From positions 2,108,001-2,172,000 of the forward strand of contig CAWCUZ010000001.1 of assembly GCA_963798795.1 (NCBI GenBank): DNA of 64,000 nucleotides, given 5' to 3'. The stretch comes from CAWCUZ01 sp963798795. Its GTDB lineage: Bacteria > Acidobacteriota > Vicinamibacteria > Vicinamibacterales > SCN-69-37. Position numbers and translations under genes: made by a program. Within the stretch, counting starts at the first letter, position 1; each line of letters opens with the position of its first letter. Positions 27,426 through 35,863 of this stretch are shown here, piece by piece. The notes under the pieces were generated by a model, which made no database searches, was not told the DNA's origin, and saw only the letters and a program-made list of their open reading frames with translations.

Positions 27426-29230
27426 CACTTCGCTCGTTCCTCTGGTCGACGACCTTTGCGGCCGCCACGGCGACCGCGACCGTCGCCGGCCTCGCGCAGC
27501 AGGACCGTCCCGCGACGCCGCCGCCCGACGCCCCGACCGCGAACACGTCCGACCCGCGCGTGGGCCTGAAGCCGGGCGCGACCGACGCCGGCGTCGCCGC
27601 GTGGAACCTCGAGCTGGTCGCGTCGATGCCCAAGCCGCCGGGCTTCGACGACCCGGCCGGCACGGGTGGACTCAACTTCGCGAACTCCGACCTCGCCTTT
27701 CAGCGCACGCACGTCTTCCAGGGGAACTTCAACGGCTTCAACTTCTACAACGTCGAGGACCCGCGCAAGCCGCAACTGCTGACGTCGGTGCCGTGCCCGG
27801 GCGGCCAGGGCGACCTGTCGGTGTATGGCCACCTGCTGTTCATGTCGGTCGAGCAGACGCGCGGGCGGATCGACTGCGGCACGCAGGGCGTCGCCGATCC
27901 CGTGAGCGCCGACCGCTTCCGCGGCGTGCGCATCTTCGACATCAGCGACCCGCGCAAGCCGAGGCAGATCGCGGCGGTGCAGACGTGCCGCGGTTCGCAC
28001 ACGCACTCGCTGGTGACGAGCGCGAGCGATCCGGGCAACGTGTACGTGTACGTGTCCGGCACGAGCTCGGTCCGGCCGGGCGAGGAGCTGGCCGGCTGCT
28101 CGGGCGGCGATCCGAAGGAAGACCCGGACACGGCGCTCTACCGGATCGACATCATCCAGGTGCCGCTGGCCCACCCCGAGACGGCGCACATCGTCAACAA
28201 CCCGCGCATCTTTTCCGATCCGCTGACGGGCGACATCGCGGGCCTGTGGGCGGGCGGCACGCACGGCGACAACACGCAGCGCACGAGCGTGACGAACCAG
28301 TGCCACGACATCACGGCGTATCCCGCGCTCGGCCTCGCCGCCGGTGCGTGCTCGGGCAACGGCATCCTGCTCGATATCTCCGACCCGGTGCACCCGGTGC
28401 GGCTCGACGCGGTCGTCAATCCGAACTTCGCGTACTGGCACTCGGCGTCGTTCAACAACGACGGCACCAAGGTCATCTTCACCGACGAGTGGGGCGGCGG
28501 CACCCAGCCGCGCTGCCGCGCGACCGACCCGCTCACCTGGGGCGCCGACGCCATTTTCACCGTCGTCGACCGCAAGCTGAAGTTCGCGTCGTACTACAAG
28601 ATGCCGGCGGCGCAGACCGACCAGGAGAACTGCGTCGCGCACAACGGATCGCTCGTGCCCGTGCCGGGGCGCGACATCAAGACGCAGGCGTGGTACCAGG
28701 GCGGCGTGTCCGTGTTCGACTTCACCGATGCGGCGCACCCGGTCGAGATTGCGTACTTCGACCGCGGCCCCTACGACGCGAACAAGATCGTCGTCGGCGG
28801 CTTCTGGTCGACCTACTGGTACAACGGCTACATCTACGGGTCCGAGATCGCGCGCGGGCTGGACGTCTTCCGCCTCACGCCGAGCAAGGTCCTCACGCAG
28901 AACGAAATCGACGCCGCCAATCTCGTCCGCTTCGACGAGCTGAACGTACAGGACCAGCCGCACCTCGTCTGGCCCGCCGCGCCCGTCGTGGCGCGCGCGT
29001 ACCTCGATCAGCTCGAGCGCACGAACGGGTTCTCCGCGGGCCGGATCGAGATGCTGCGGCAGATGCTCGACACGCTCGACCGGTCGACCGGCAAGGCGCG
29101 CGACGCGGTGCTGAAGACTCTCGCCGATGCCGCGCTCGACGTGCAGCGCGCGTCCACGTCAACCGCCGCGGATGACCAGGACTCGAAGAGACTGAGAGGG
29201 CTGGCGGAGACGCTGCGGGGGATGAAGTGA
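27422..29230 (+). CDS. Exported LVIVD-repeat beta-propeller protein
   Basis: 602 residues, with a signal peptide in the first 25. LVIVD-type propeller repeats: NFYNVEDPRKPQLLTSVPC, RIFDISDPRKPRQIAAVQTC, LLDISDPVHPVRLDAVVNP, FDFTDAAHPVEIAYFDRGP. His-rich loops occur (SHTHSLVTS, WHSASFNNDG). It is cotranscribed with the DUF305 gene, a pairing I know from Acidobacteria and Actinobacteria. Its exact role is not established. It may be a surface or periplasmic scaffold, with metal handling suggested only by its partner. Confidence 0.9.
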   Translation: MTLRSFLWSTTFAAATATATVAGLAQQDRPATPPPDAPTANTSDPRVGLKPGATDAGVAAWNLELVASMPKPPGFDDPAGTGGLNFANSDLAFQRTHVFQGNFNGFNFYNVEDPRKPQLLTSVPCPGGQGDLSVYGHLLFMSVEQTRGRIDCGTQGVADPVSADRFRGVRIFDISDPRKPRQIAAVQTCRGSHTHSLVTSASDPGNVYVYVSGTSSVRPGEELAGCSGGDPKEDPDTALYRIDIIQVPLAHPETAHIVNNPRIFSDPLTGDIAGLWAGGTHGDNTQRTSVTNQCHDITAYPALGLAAGACSGNGILLDISDPVHPVRLDAVVNPNFAYWHSASFNNDGTKVIFTDEWGGGTQPRCRATDPLTWGADAIFTVVDRKLKFASYYKMPAAQTDQENCVAHNGSLVPVPGRDIKTQAWYQGGVSVFDFTDAAHPVEIAYFDRGPYDANKIVVGGFWSTYWYNGYIYGSEIARGLDVFRLTPSKVLTQNEIDAANLVRFDELNVQDQPHLVWPAAPVVARAYLDQLERTNGFSAGRIEMLRQMLDTLDRSTGKARDAVLKTLADAALDVQRASTSTAADDQDSKRLRGLAETLRGMK

Positions 29231-29239
29231 GTTCTGGGT

Positions 29240-29356
29240 GATCTGCGTCTGAAGCCATCGGTGCGAGTCGAAGGCAGGTCTGGACGTCAGCCGGCGAATC
29301 AGATCCCGGGCGTGGTCGGCCAACTGCCAGGCCGCGAACTCCCGATGGTCACGCAC
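29240..29356 (-). pseudogene. Remnant of a four-helix-bundle (IVP/S23-like) protein
   Basis: GTG 29356 opens RDHREFAAWQLADHARDLI then RRLTSRPAF, resembling the first helix of four-helix-bundle proteins related to 23S rRNA intervening-sequence proteins (F-x-x-L-x-x-W-Q pattern). The similarity ends after about 35 residues, where the frame runs into the end of the LVIVD gene. It is a truncated fragment. Confidence 0.35.
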
Positions 29357-29386
29357 GCGATGGGCAATCGCACACGGCGTGCCAAG

Positions 29387-32300
29387 CTACCGCACCGCCA
29401 CCCTCACCCCCGCCCCCTGCACGTACGTCCCGTTCGTTCCCGTCACCTGAATCGCATATGTCCCCGCCGGCGTGCCGATCGGCTCGCCCGTGCCCGTCAG
29501 CGGGATGACGTGCGCCGCGCTCTCGCCCGCGGCTGAAATCGTCACCGTGCCGGTCCGCGCGCCCAGCGCGGTCGGCGTGAACGTCACGCTGACGTCGCAC
29601 GTCGCGCCCGCCGGCAGCGAGGCCGGGCACCCGTTCGTCTGCGCGAAGTCGCCGGTCGCCGAGACCGTGCGGATGAAGACCGACGCGGTGCTGTCGTTCT
29701 TCACCGTCACCGGCTGCGGAGCGCTGGTGGTGCCGATGCCCTGGCCTGGAAACGAGAGACTGTCGGGCGAGGTGGTGACCGAGCCGGTTCCCGGCATCCC
29801 GTTGCACGCCGATTGCGCGGCCATGAGCGCGAGCGCCGCGATGGCCGGAGCGGTCGCGAGCGCCGCGCGCGCGAGGAAGCGGCGCGGCCGCCGGCGCGCG
29901 AGGAAGAGGCAGGCAAACGGAAGCCAGATCGGCGTCGCCGGGTCTGAAGACCCGGCGCTCCATCGGGACGATGACCCGGCGCTGCGTCGGGATGTCGTGG
30001 CGATCGTGAGCGCGGCGTGCACCGGATCCGCGCCCGGGGTCACGACCGGGGGCTCGAACGTGCACGTCGTCTGCGACGGGAGGTTCAGGCAGCCGAGCGT
30101 CACCGGAGAAGGATACGCGCCGCCCTGCGGCGCGATCGTGACCTGCAGCGTCGCCGACTCCCCTGCCGCCAGGTCGGCCGACGGCGGCGCGACCGCGGTC
30201 GAGAAGCCGGTCACGGTTACGTCCACGCCCACCGGATCCGAGAACGCCGTGCCGTTGTTGCTGGCGGCCACCTCGACGTGGGTCGTCCCGACCGGGCAGG
30301 TCATCGTGTCGCCGGGCGAGACGCCGCACCCGCCGGTCCAGGCGAGACGCGCGAGCGTGCAGCCCACGCGATCCTGGAATCCCAGCGCCGCCGGTGCGAG
30401 CGCGGCGCCCGCGGGCGTGTTGGCGCCGATCGCGAGCGCACCCGGCCCCGCGAACGTCGGCAGCGTCTGCCGGATCGCCGCGTACGCATCGGCGCGGCCG
30501 TAGCCGATCGCGTTGTTCGGCACCGGATCGTCGAAGGCCATCGCATGGAGCACGACGAGGTCGCGCAGCCTCGTCCGCGCGGCCGCAGGGGCGAGCGCGC
30601 TCCCGTCGGACACGGTCAGGCACGGCGCGGCCTGGAGCACGAGCGCCGCGATGCCCGCCACGTGCGGCGCGGCAGCGGACGTGCCGAAGAACGGACGCGC
30701 GAAGTGGCCGGCCGCCGTGATCGACACGCCATCGATGGCCGCGATGTCCGGCTTGAGCCGGCCGTCGAGCGTGGGCCCCCGGCTGCTGAAGTACTCGGGC
30801 GTCGCGTTCGTCCGATCGAGGCACGACTCGTTCGGCGCGGCGCTGTTCTGGAACGCCGCCATCGCCTCGGCCGACGCGGAACAGATCGCACCCACCCCGA
30901 TGACGCTTGCCGGCGATCCGCCCGCGTCGCTCTGCGCCGGCACGCTCGCGGCGGCCGTGTTGAAGTTCAGCCGTTCGTGCCGGCCGGTCGCGAGCAGGCG
31001 CGGCCCGTCCTTGGCGCACTCCGGCTGGAACGCGAACAGGTTCAAGGTGGCCGGCCGCGCGAGGTCGCGCACGTTCTGGACGACGATGCCGAGGCGGGTG
31101 GACGGACCGGGATTCACGAAGTCGACGAACTCGATCGGATCCTGCGCGCCGGATTGCACGTCCGTGCTCCGCGCGACGACCGCGCCCGTGTTCATGTCCA
31201 CCAGGTAGAGATCGTAGTTGTCGGCCGAGGCGCCCGTCGGATCGGTCCAGCTCAGGAAGATCGCCGCCTCGCCGCCCATCGGCAGCGAGATCACGTTCGC
31301 CGGTTGCGGCCCGAGACCGAGCACGTCGGTGGTGCCGTCGGTCTGGCGAAACAGGTGCAGCCGGCCCGGATTGCCGATGCCCGAAAACGCCCGGGCGTCG
31401 ATCCCGGAGTCCTCGTACACGCCCAGGTAGTGGTCGTCGGCCGCGTTGCCCACCGACGTGACGTACGCGCGGATCGGCAGCGCGTCATTGTTGAGCGCCG
31501 CCGCGGTGTTCTGTGAGACTCCGCTCGTGCCGTCCGCCACCTCGCCGTAGAAGGCCAGGTCGTCGACGACGATGTCGTTGCTCGATGCCAGGTCGGTGAC
31601 GGCCTTGCTGAACGCAAGGCCCGTGTCGGCGTTCGCGAATGCGAGACGCGCGCCCGGCGCCAGGTCGTGGACGATCTCGAGCAGCGCCGTGCCTTCCGCC
31701 CCGGCGCCGGCGAAGGCGCAGCCGCCGCGCGGCAGCCCCTCCAGGTCGTGGTTCGACGCGAACGATCGCCCCGCCACGCCGCCGCTCGCCTCAGTGAGCA
31801 CGCCGAGCAGATTGCGCTGACCCTGCGCCTCGGGCAGGTCGCCCGTGGCGACGGGACCGCCCGGCGCGCCGCCGCACGTGCGGCAGCCATGCGCGAACAG
31901 GCCCTTGATGCCGTCCGAAATCACGCCGATGCGCACGCCCGTGCCGTCGAGCGCGAAGTCGTGGCGCACGGCCGCGGCGCCGAGAATCGCATCGCCTTCG
32001 GTCGTGGCCCCGCCGATGCCGTGGACCGCATACGAGGGCAGCCGCACGAATGTGACGAACGGCAACTCGGCCACGGCCTGCAGGCGCGTTGCCGGCACGC
32101 GCGCCTGGATGCGGAGATGCGCCGCGTCCGGAATTTCGACAACGGCTCCGGCCGCGACCAGCGCGTTGACCACGTCGTCGCTGACCGCGGTGACCAGCAC
32201 ATAGACCTGCACCATCGCGGTGTCGTCGAGCCGCACGTGACCGCCGGACACGGCGTCGCGAACGGACTTCGGCAGCCGGTCGACATTCAGCGGGGTCGGC

Positions 32301-32536
32301 GGCGTCGGCGCTCCCGCCTGTGCTCCCGCCTGCGCTCCCGCCTGCGCCGCAGCGGGCCGCGCCGGCGTCAGCCCGGGGTCCTGCGGCACGGCGCCGGCAA
32401 GGTCCGCCAGAACGGTCGTGAGTTTCGATGAGACCGGCTGCTGCGCGTCGAGCGGAGGGCGGTCGAGCGTGAGGACGACGGCGAGTGCGGCGATCGAGCC
32501 GGCGATGGCGGAGGGGCGCGTCAGACGCGACGTCAT
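29387..32536 (-). CDS. Large exported S8-like serine protease with Glu at the His position
   Basis: 1,049 residues with a signal peptide (1-32). A prodomain-like region (about 85-170) precedes a subtilisin-like domain: Asp208 in GVRIGVISDG, Ser620 in FFGTSAAAPHVAGIAALVLQ, and FSSRGPTLDGRLKPDIAA before it. Where subtilases have HGT, this protein has AEGTALLEIVHDLAPGA with Glu281. It may therefore use a Glu-Asp-Ser triad as sedolisins do, or place His290 differently. After the protease come beta-sandwich repeats (GCLNLPSQTTCTFEPPVV), a hydrophobic segment near 895-915 and a final ASH-like domain (SLSFPGQGIGTTSAPQPVTV, ATCDVSVTFTPTALG). It is probably secreted or surface attached. A TGAA hairpin repeat is inserted in frame near the C-terminal linker. 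Confidence 0.85.
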   Translation of the reverse strand: MTSRLTRPSAIAGSIAALAVVLTLDRPPLDAQQPVSSKLTTVLADLAGAVPQDPGLTPARPAAAQAGAQAGAQAGAPTPPTPLNVDRLPKSVRDAVSGGHVRLDDTAMVQVYVLVTAVSDDVVNALVAAGAVVEIPDAAHLRIQARVPATRLQAVAELPFVTFVRLPSYAVHGIGGATTEGDAILGAAAVRHDFALDGTGVRIGVISDGIKGLFAHGCRTCGGAPGGPVATGDLPEAQGQRNLLGVLTEASGGVAGRSFASNHDLEGLPRGGCAFAGAGAEGTALLEIVHDLAPGARLAFANADTGLAFSKAVTDLASSNDIVVDDLAFYGEVADGTSGVSQNTAAALNNDALPIRAYVTSVGNAADDHYLGVYEDSGIDARAFSGIGNPGRLHLFRQTDGTTDVLGLGPQPANVISLPMGGEAAIFLSWTDPTGASADNYDLYLVDMNTGAVVARSTDVQSGAQDPIEFVDFVNPGPSTRLGIVVQNVRDLARPATLNLFAFQPECAKDGPRLLATGRHERLNFNTAAASVPAQSDAGGSPASVIGVGAICSASAEAMAAFQNSAAPNESCLDRTNATPEYFSSRGPTLDGRLKPDIAAIDGVSITAAGHFARPFFGTSAAAPHVAGIAALVLQAAPCLTVSDGSALAPAAARTRLRDLVVLHAMAFDDPVPNNAIGYGRADAYAAIRQTLPTFAGPGALAIGANTPAGAALAPAALGFQDRVGCTLARLAWTGGCGVSPGDTMTCPVGTTHVEVAASNNGTAFSDPVGVDVTVTGFSTAVAPPSADLAAGESATLQVTIAPQGGAYPSPVTLGCLNLPSQTTCTFEPPVVTPGADPVHAALTIATTSRRSAGSSSRWSAGSSDPATPIWLPFACLFLARRRPRRFLARAALATAPAIAALALMAAQSACNGMPGTGSVTTSPDSLSFPGQGIGTTSAPQPVTVKNDSTASVFIRTVSATGDFAQTNGCPASLPAGATCDVSVTFTPTALGARTGTVTISAAGESAAHVIPLTGTGEPIGTPAGTYAIQVTGTNGTYVQGAGVRVAVR
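29937..29961. repeat. TGAA-loop hairpin repeat, copy 3 (inside a coding region)
   Basis: Stem GCCGGGTC, loop TGAA, stem GACCCGGC, then GCTCC. It lies within the protease gene in a Ser/Arg-rich linker just before the membrane segment, without breaking the frame. Confidence 0.7.
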
Positions 32537-32573
32537 TCGAGGTCCTGCGCGGGCCTCCCGGCCCGCGGGTCGG

Positions 32574-33167
32574 TCAGATTTCCCGCCGGCCTTCCATCGC
32601 TTTCGACATCGTGAATTCGTCAGTGTAGTCGAGGTCGCTGCCGACCGGCACGCCCATGGCGATGCGCGTCACGCGCACGCCGAGCGGCTTCAGCAGCCGG
32701 GCGAGGTACAGCGCCGTCGCCTCGCCCTCGACGTTCGGGTTGGTCGCGAGGATCACTTCCTGGATGCCGCCCGCGGACACGCGCGCGAGCAGCGGCTTGA
32801 TGCGCAGGTCGTCCGGGCCGACGCCCTGGAGCGGCGCGATGGTGCCCATCAGCACGTGATACAGCCCGCGAAAGCCCCGCGTCCTCTCCACGGTGGCGAC
32901 GTTTTCCGGCTGCTCCACCACGCAGACCACGCGCCGGTCGCGCTCGACCGCGGTGCAGTACAGACAGGGATCGACGTCGGTGATGCTGCCGCACTCCGAG
33001 CAGTAGGTCACGCGCTCCTTGACGGTGCGCATCGCGTCGCAGAGGCCGTCGACCTCGTCGCGCGGCGTCTTCAGGATGTGCACGGCGAGCCGCTGTGCGC
33101 TGCGCGCGCCGATGCCCGGCAGCCGCTGCAGGGCCTCGATGAGGGCGGTCAGCGGATCGGCGGCCAA
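32574..33167 (-). CDS. recR: Recombination protein RecR
   Basis: 197 residues, full length. It loads RecA with RecF/RecO at single-strand gaps. Helix-hairpin-helix LIEALQRLPGIGARSAQRLA, zinc finger CSECGSITDVDPCLYC, and a Toprim domain with VCVVEQPENVATVERT and LATNPNVEGEATALYLARLL. It follows ybaB by one base in the conserved dnaX-ybaB-recR order, so it is part of that operon. Confidence 0.98.
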   Translation of the reverse strand: MAADPLTALIEALQRLPGIGARSAQRLAVHILKTPRDEVDGLCDAMRTVKERVTYCSECGSITDVDPCLYCTAVERDRRVVCVVEQPENVATVERTRGFRGLYHVLMGTIAPLQGVGPDDLRIKPLLARVSAGGIQEVILATNPNVEGEATALYLARLLKPLGVRVTRIAMGVPVGSDLDYTDEFTMSKAMEGRREI

Positions 33168-33168
33168 A

Positions 33169-33468
33169 CTAGGTGAGTCCCGGGATCTTCAAGCCGCCCA
33201 TCAGCCCGCCCATCGACTGGGCCAGCCCTTCATCCACCTTGCGGTGCGCGTCGTTGATGGCCGCCACGATCAGGTCCTGCAGCATCTCCAGATCGTCTTT
33301 CGACACCACCTCGGGATCGAGCGTGACCGTCTGCACCTGCTTGTGCCCGTTGACGACGACGGTGACCATGCCGCCGCCGGCCGTGGCCTCGACGCGCATC
33401 TCGGTCATCTGCTTCTGCAGGCGCTCCTGCATCTGCTGCGCCTGCTTCATCATCTGCTGGATGTTCAT
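33169..33468 (-). CDS. ybaB: YbaB/EbfC nucleoid-associated protein
   Basis: 99 residues. Forms dimers that bind DNA non-specifically or at short sites. The N-terminal helix has a Gln/Met-rich coiled coil (NIQQMMKQAQQMQERLQKQM), followed by the family strands GGGMVTVVVNGHKQVQTVTL and a C-terminal GGLKIPGL tail. It sits between dnaX and recR as in most bacteria. The 155-bp gap to dnaX holds a 46-bp tandem repeat. Confidence 0.96.
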   Translation of the reverse strand: MNIQQMMKQAQQMQERLQKQMTEMRVEATAGGGMVTVVVNGHKQVQTVTLDPEVVSKDDLEMLQDLIVAAINDAHRKVDEGLAQSMGGLMGGLKIPGLT

Positions 33469-33484
33469 GACGGCGTCTCACGGT

Positions 33485-33622
33485 TCCAGGGGGTCAGACC
33501 CGGCTTACGCCAGGCAGGGTCAGACTGGTTCTCCGGGGGTCAGACCCGGCTTACGCCAAGCAGGGTCGGACTGGTTCTCCGGGGGTCAGACCCGGCTTAC
33601 GCCAAGCAGGGTCGGACCCCTT
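33485..33622. repeat. 46-bp tandem repeat, three copies, between dnaX and ybaB
   Basis: Units start near 33492, 33538 and 33584 and contain GGGTCAGACCC, GGCTTACGCCA and CAGGGTC. GGGTC-A-GACCC is a small dyad, so each unit may fold. A related GGGGGTTAGACCCC stretch occurs at 24957-24970. It may modulate read-through in the operon. Confidence 0.85.
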
Positions 33623-33623
33623 T

Positions 33624-35449
33624 TTATTCTATTTCCTCCACGTCTTCGATCTCGCCGCCGAAGACGTCGAGGACGGCCTGAACTGACGGCTCGGCTTTGG
33701 CGCGGGCCTTCAGGTCGGCCTGGCGCCTGGCACCGGCATCATCATCCTTATCCTTGCCGGCGGGGTCGGATGGCGCGGCGATTTCGCGTACGACCAGCGA
33801 CATGCGGCGGCCGGTGACGTCGGATGCGATCTCCTCGATGAGCTTGCGCTTGCCGTCGAGCTGATTGCGCAGGCTGCGGTGGACGGGCGTAAAGGTGAAC
33901 ACGACCTGATTGTCCGCGATTTCAATCGCCTGCGCCTGCGCGACGACCATCGAGTAGAAGACCTTGTTGCGTTCGCGCAGCGCCGCCAGGAGGGCGCCCT
34001 TGTCGGAGTCGCTGGAGCCGCCGGCGGGGCCCGACCACGACGGCGGACCGGGAGCCGAGGGCCGGGCGCCGGAAGCCGGTCGAGGGGTGTCTGATTTGGC
34101 GCCGTGGGCCGGTGGCCCCCCACCCGGGGTCAGCGGCCCCCCCCGTGGGCCAGCGGCCCACGCCCCGGGGCCAGCGGCCCACGCCCCGGGGCCGGTGGCC
34201 CACCGCGTGATTTCTGCGACCCCCCGGCCGGCGCCGACGGCCTGGCGGCCGCCGCCTGGGACCGGGCGCCTGAGGCCTGTTGCCTCGGGCCTGGCGCCTG
34301 AAACCCGACGCCTGAGGCCCGCTCGATCAGCTCCGTGAGCGGCGTGAGCTGGCGCAAGTGGATCCACTTGACCAGCATCATCTCGAACGCGTGGCGCGGC
34401 TGCGACGAGTAGCGGATCTCGCCCTCGGCGCGCGAGAGCAGGTCGAACGACCGCATCAGGTCCTCGCGTGAGAAGCGCTCCGCGACCGCCTGCAGCCGGC
34501 CGCGCTCGCTCTCGGCCGCAATCTCCGGATCCTGCAGCCGCGGCGGGTCGACCTTGACGACCATCATGTCGCGCACGAGGCGCGCCAGCTCGCGGCAGAC
34601 CACGCGCAGGTCCACGCCGGACTCGACCACCGAATCCGCCAGCGCGAAGGCCTTGACGGCGTCCTCGGTCGCCACCGTCTCCACGACGTCGAACTGCACG
34701 TCCCGGCCGACGAGACCGATGACCGTGCTCACGTCGGCGGACGTGACCGTGTCGCTCGTGAACGCGAGGACCTGGTCAAGCGCGCTCAGCGCGTCGCGCA
34801 TGCTGCCCTCGGCCGACCGCGCGATCAGGCCGAGCGCCGCGTCGTCGATTTCCACGTCTTCGCTGAGCGTCACCTTGCGGAGCTGGTCGCGCACCAGCGC
34901 GAACGGCAGCGTCCTCAGCTCGAAGACCTGCGAGCGCGAGAGGATCGTGTCCGGCACCGACTCGGGCGCGGTCGTCGCCATCATGAACTTGACGTACGGC
35001 GGCGGCTCCTCGATCGACTTCAGCAGCGCGTCGAACGCCTGCTTCGACAGGCGGTGAACCTCGTCGATGATGAATACCTTGAAGCGGTCGCGAATCGGCG
35101 CGATGGCGAGCGGCTCGACGATGACCTCGCGCACGTCGTCGACGCCGGTGTAGGTGGCGCCGTCGATCTCGAGGACGTCCATGTCGCGCCCTTCGGCAAT
35201 CTCGACGCACGCGTCGCACACGCCGCACGGCTCGGGCGTCGGCCCGTTCACGCAGTTGAGCGCGCGCGCCAGGATGCGCGCCGTCGTCGTCTTGCCCACG
35301 CCGCGCGGACCGGCGAACACGAACGACTGCGCGAGCCGGCCGGTGGCGATGGCGTTCTTCAGCGTCTCGACCGCGCCGCGCTGGCCGATGACGTCTTCGA
35401 AGCGCTGCGGGCGCCATTTTCTCGCTAACGCAACGTGGGGCATCGGCAA
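33624..35449 (-). CDS. dnaX: DNA polymerase III tau/gamma subunit, with a frame change in the linker
   Basis: Clamp-loader ATPase. The zero frame from 35449 encodes 439 residues: RKWRPQRFEDVIGQ, Walker A GPRGVGKTTTARILA, zinc Cys in PCGVCDACVEIAEG, DEXX box FIIDEVHRLSKQAFDALL, sensor TTAPESVPDTILSR, and SRC-like RSAEGSMRDALSALDQ. It then stops at TGA 34132-34130 after a Pro/Gly-rich linker. Shifting -1 at the G8 run (34137-34144) continues for about 170 more residues to 33624 (LRERNKVFYSMVVAQAQAIE, then VQAVLDVFGGEIEDVEEIE), a tau-type C-terminus. So a short gamma-like and a long tau-like product are both encoded. Slippage may be genuine or the shift may be a consensus error. It heads the dnaX-ybaB-recR operon and follows the SRP RNA. 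Confidence 0.96.
34137..34144 (-). promoter_or_regulatory. G8 slippage site in dnaX
   Basis: Eight consecutive G on the coding strand, read CAC-GGG-GGG-GGC-CGC-TGA in the zero frame. Adding one G in the mRNA, or a -1 ribosomal slip, gives GGG-CCG-CTG-ACC and leads into the tau C-terminus. The stop codon five codons past the run is what makes a gamma-sized product. Confidence 0.5.
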
Positions 35450-35595
35450 TCTTCAATCGGCCATCGGCTATCGGAATCGGCAATCCGACTATGGGCAATC
35501 GGGATCGAACGTTCGGACCATCGGGATCGGGCCGTCGGGGCTGCACCATCGGGACGCGTGCGTCCTCAATGCCATGGGAACGGCCCGTACCGCCT

Positions 35596-35717
35596 GCCCG
35601 ACCGCGGCCCGGAGGGGCTGCGGCACAGCACAGGATCGACTTAGCGCTGCTGCCTTCCGGCCCTGACGCGGTTCGTCGGCTGTTCTTGCACAGGTTCCGG
35701 ACCGCGGTCCGACGGGC
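35596..35717 (-). ncRNA. ffs: Signal recognition particle RNA (4.5S type)
   Basis: The conserved apical domain reads GTCAGGGCCGGAAGGCAGCA on the minus strand, the GGAAG tetraloop and asymmetric loop bound by Ffh. Flanking strands pair (GCCCG...ACCGCGG near 35717 with the GCGGTCGGGC end near 35596), giving one long hairpin. Location directly upstream of dnaX is usual. The ends are approximate. Confidence 0.9.
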
Positions 35718-35770
35718 GGTCTCAAAGCGCAGTCTAGCATTCCAGCGTTCTGAGGTTCTGCAGTTCCGAA

Positions 35771-35831
35771 CTTCTGCCTTCTGCCTTCTGCCTTCTGCCT
35801 TCTGCCTTCTGCCTTCTGCCTTCTGCCTTCT
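35771..35831. repeat. Heptanucleotide tandem repeat (CTTCTGC)
   Basis: About 8.5 copies just upstream of the L,D-transpeptidase gene. The same heptamer array recurs at 63,521-63,579. Confidence 0.95.
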
Positions 35832-35863
35832 CATGTGGCAGTGCTCTTGCAATTTCCAGGTGC

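Noticed and set aside
30017..31516. 499-codon plus-strand frame inside the protease gene
   Set aside because: Arg/His-rich antisense shadow of the S8-like protease.
33485..33622. CRISPR-like short repeats near recR/dnaX
   Set aside because: 46-bp units in direct tandem without spacers.
35489..35740. ORFs across 35.5-35.7 kb
   Set aside because: This is the SRP RNA gene, identified by its GGAAG apical loop and position before dnaX.
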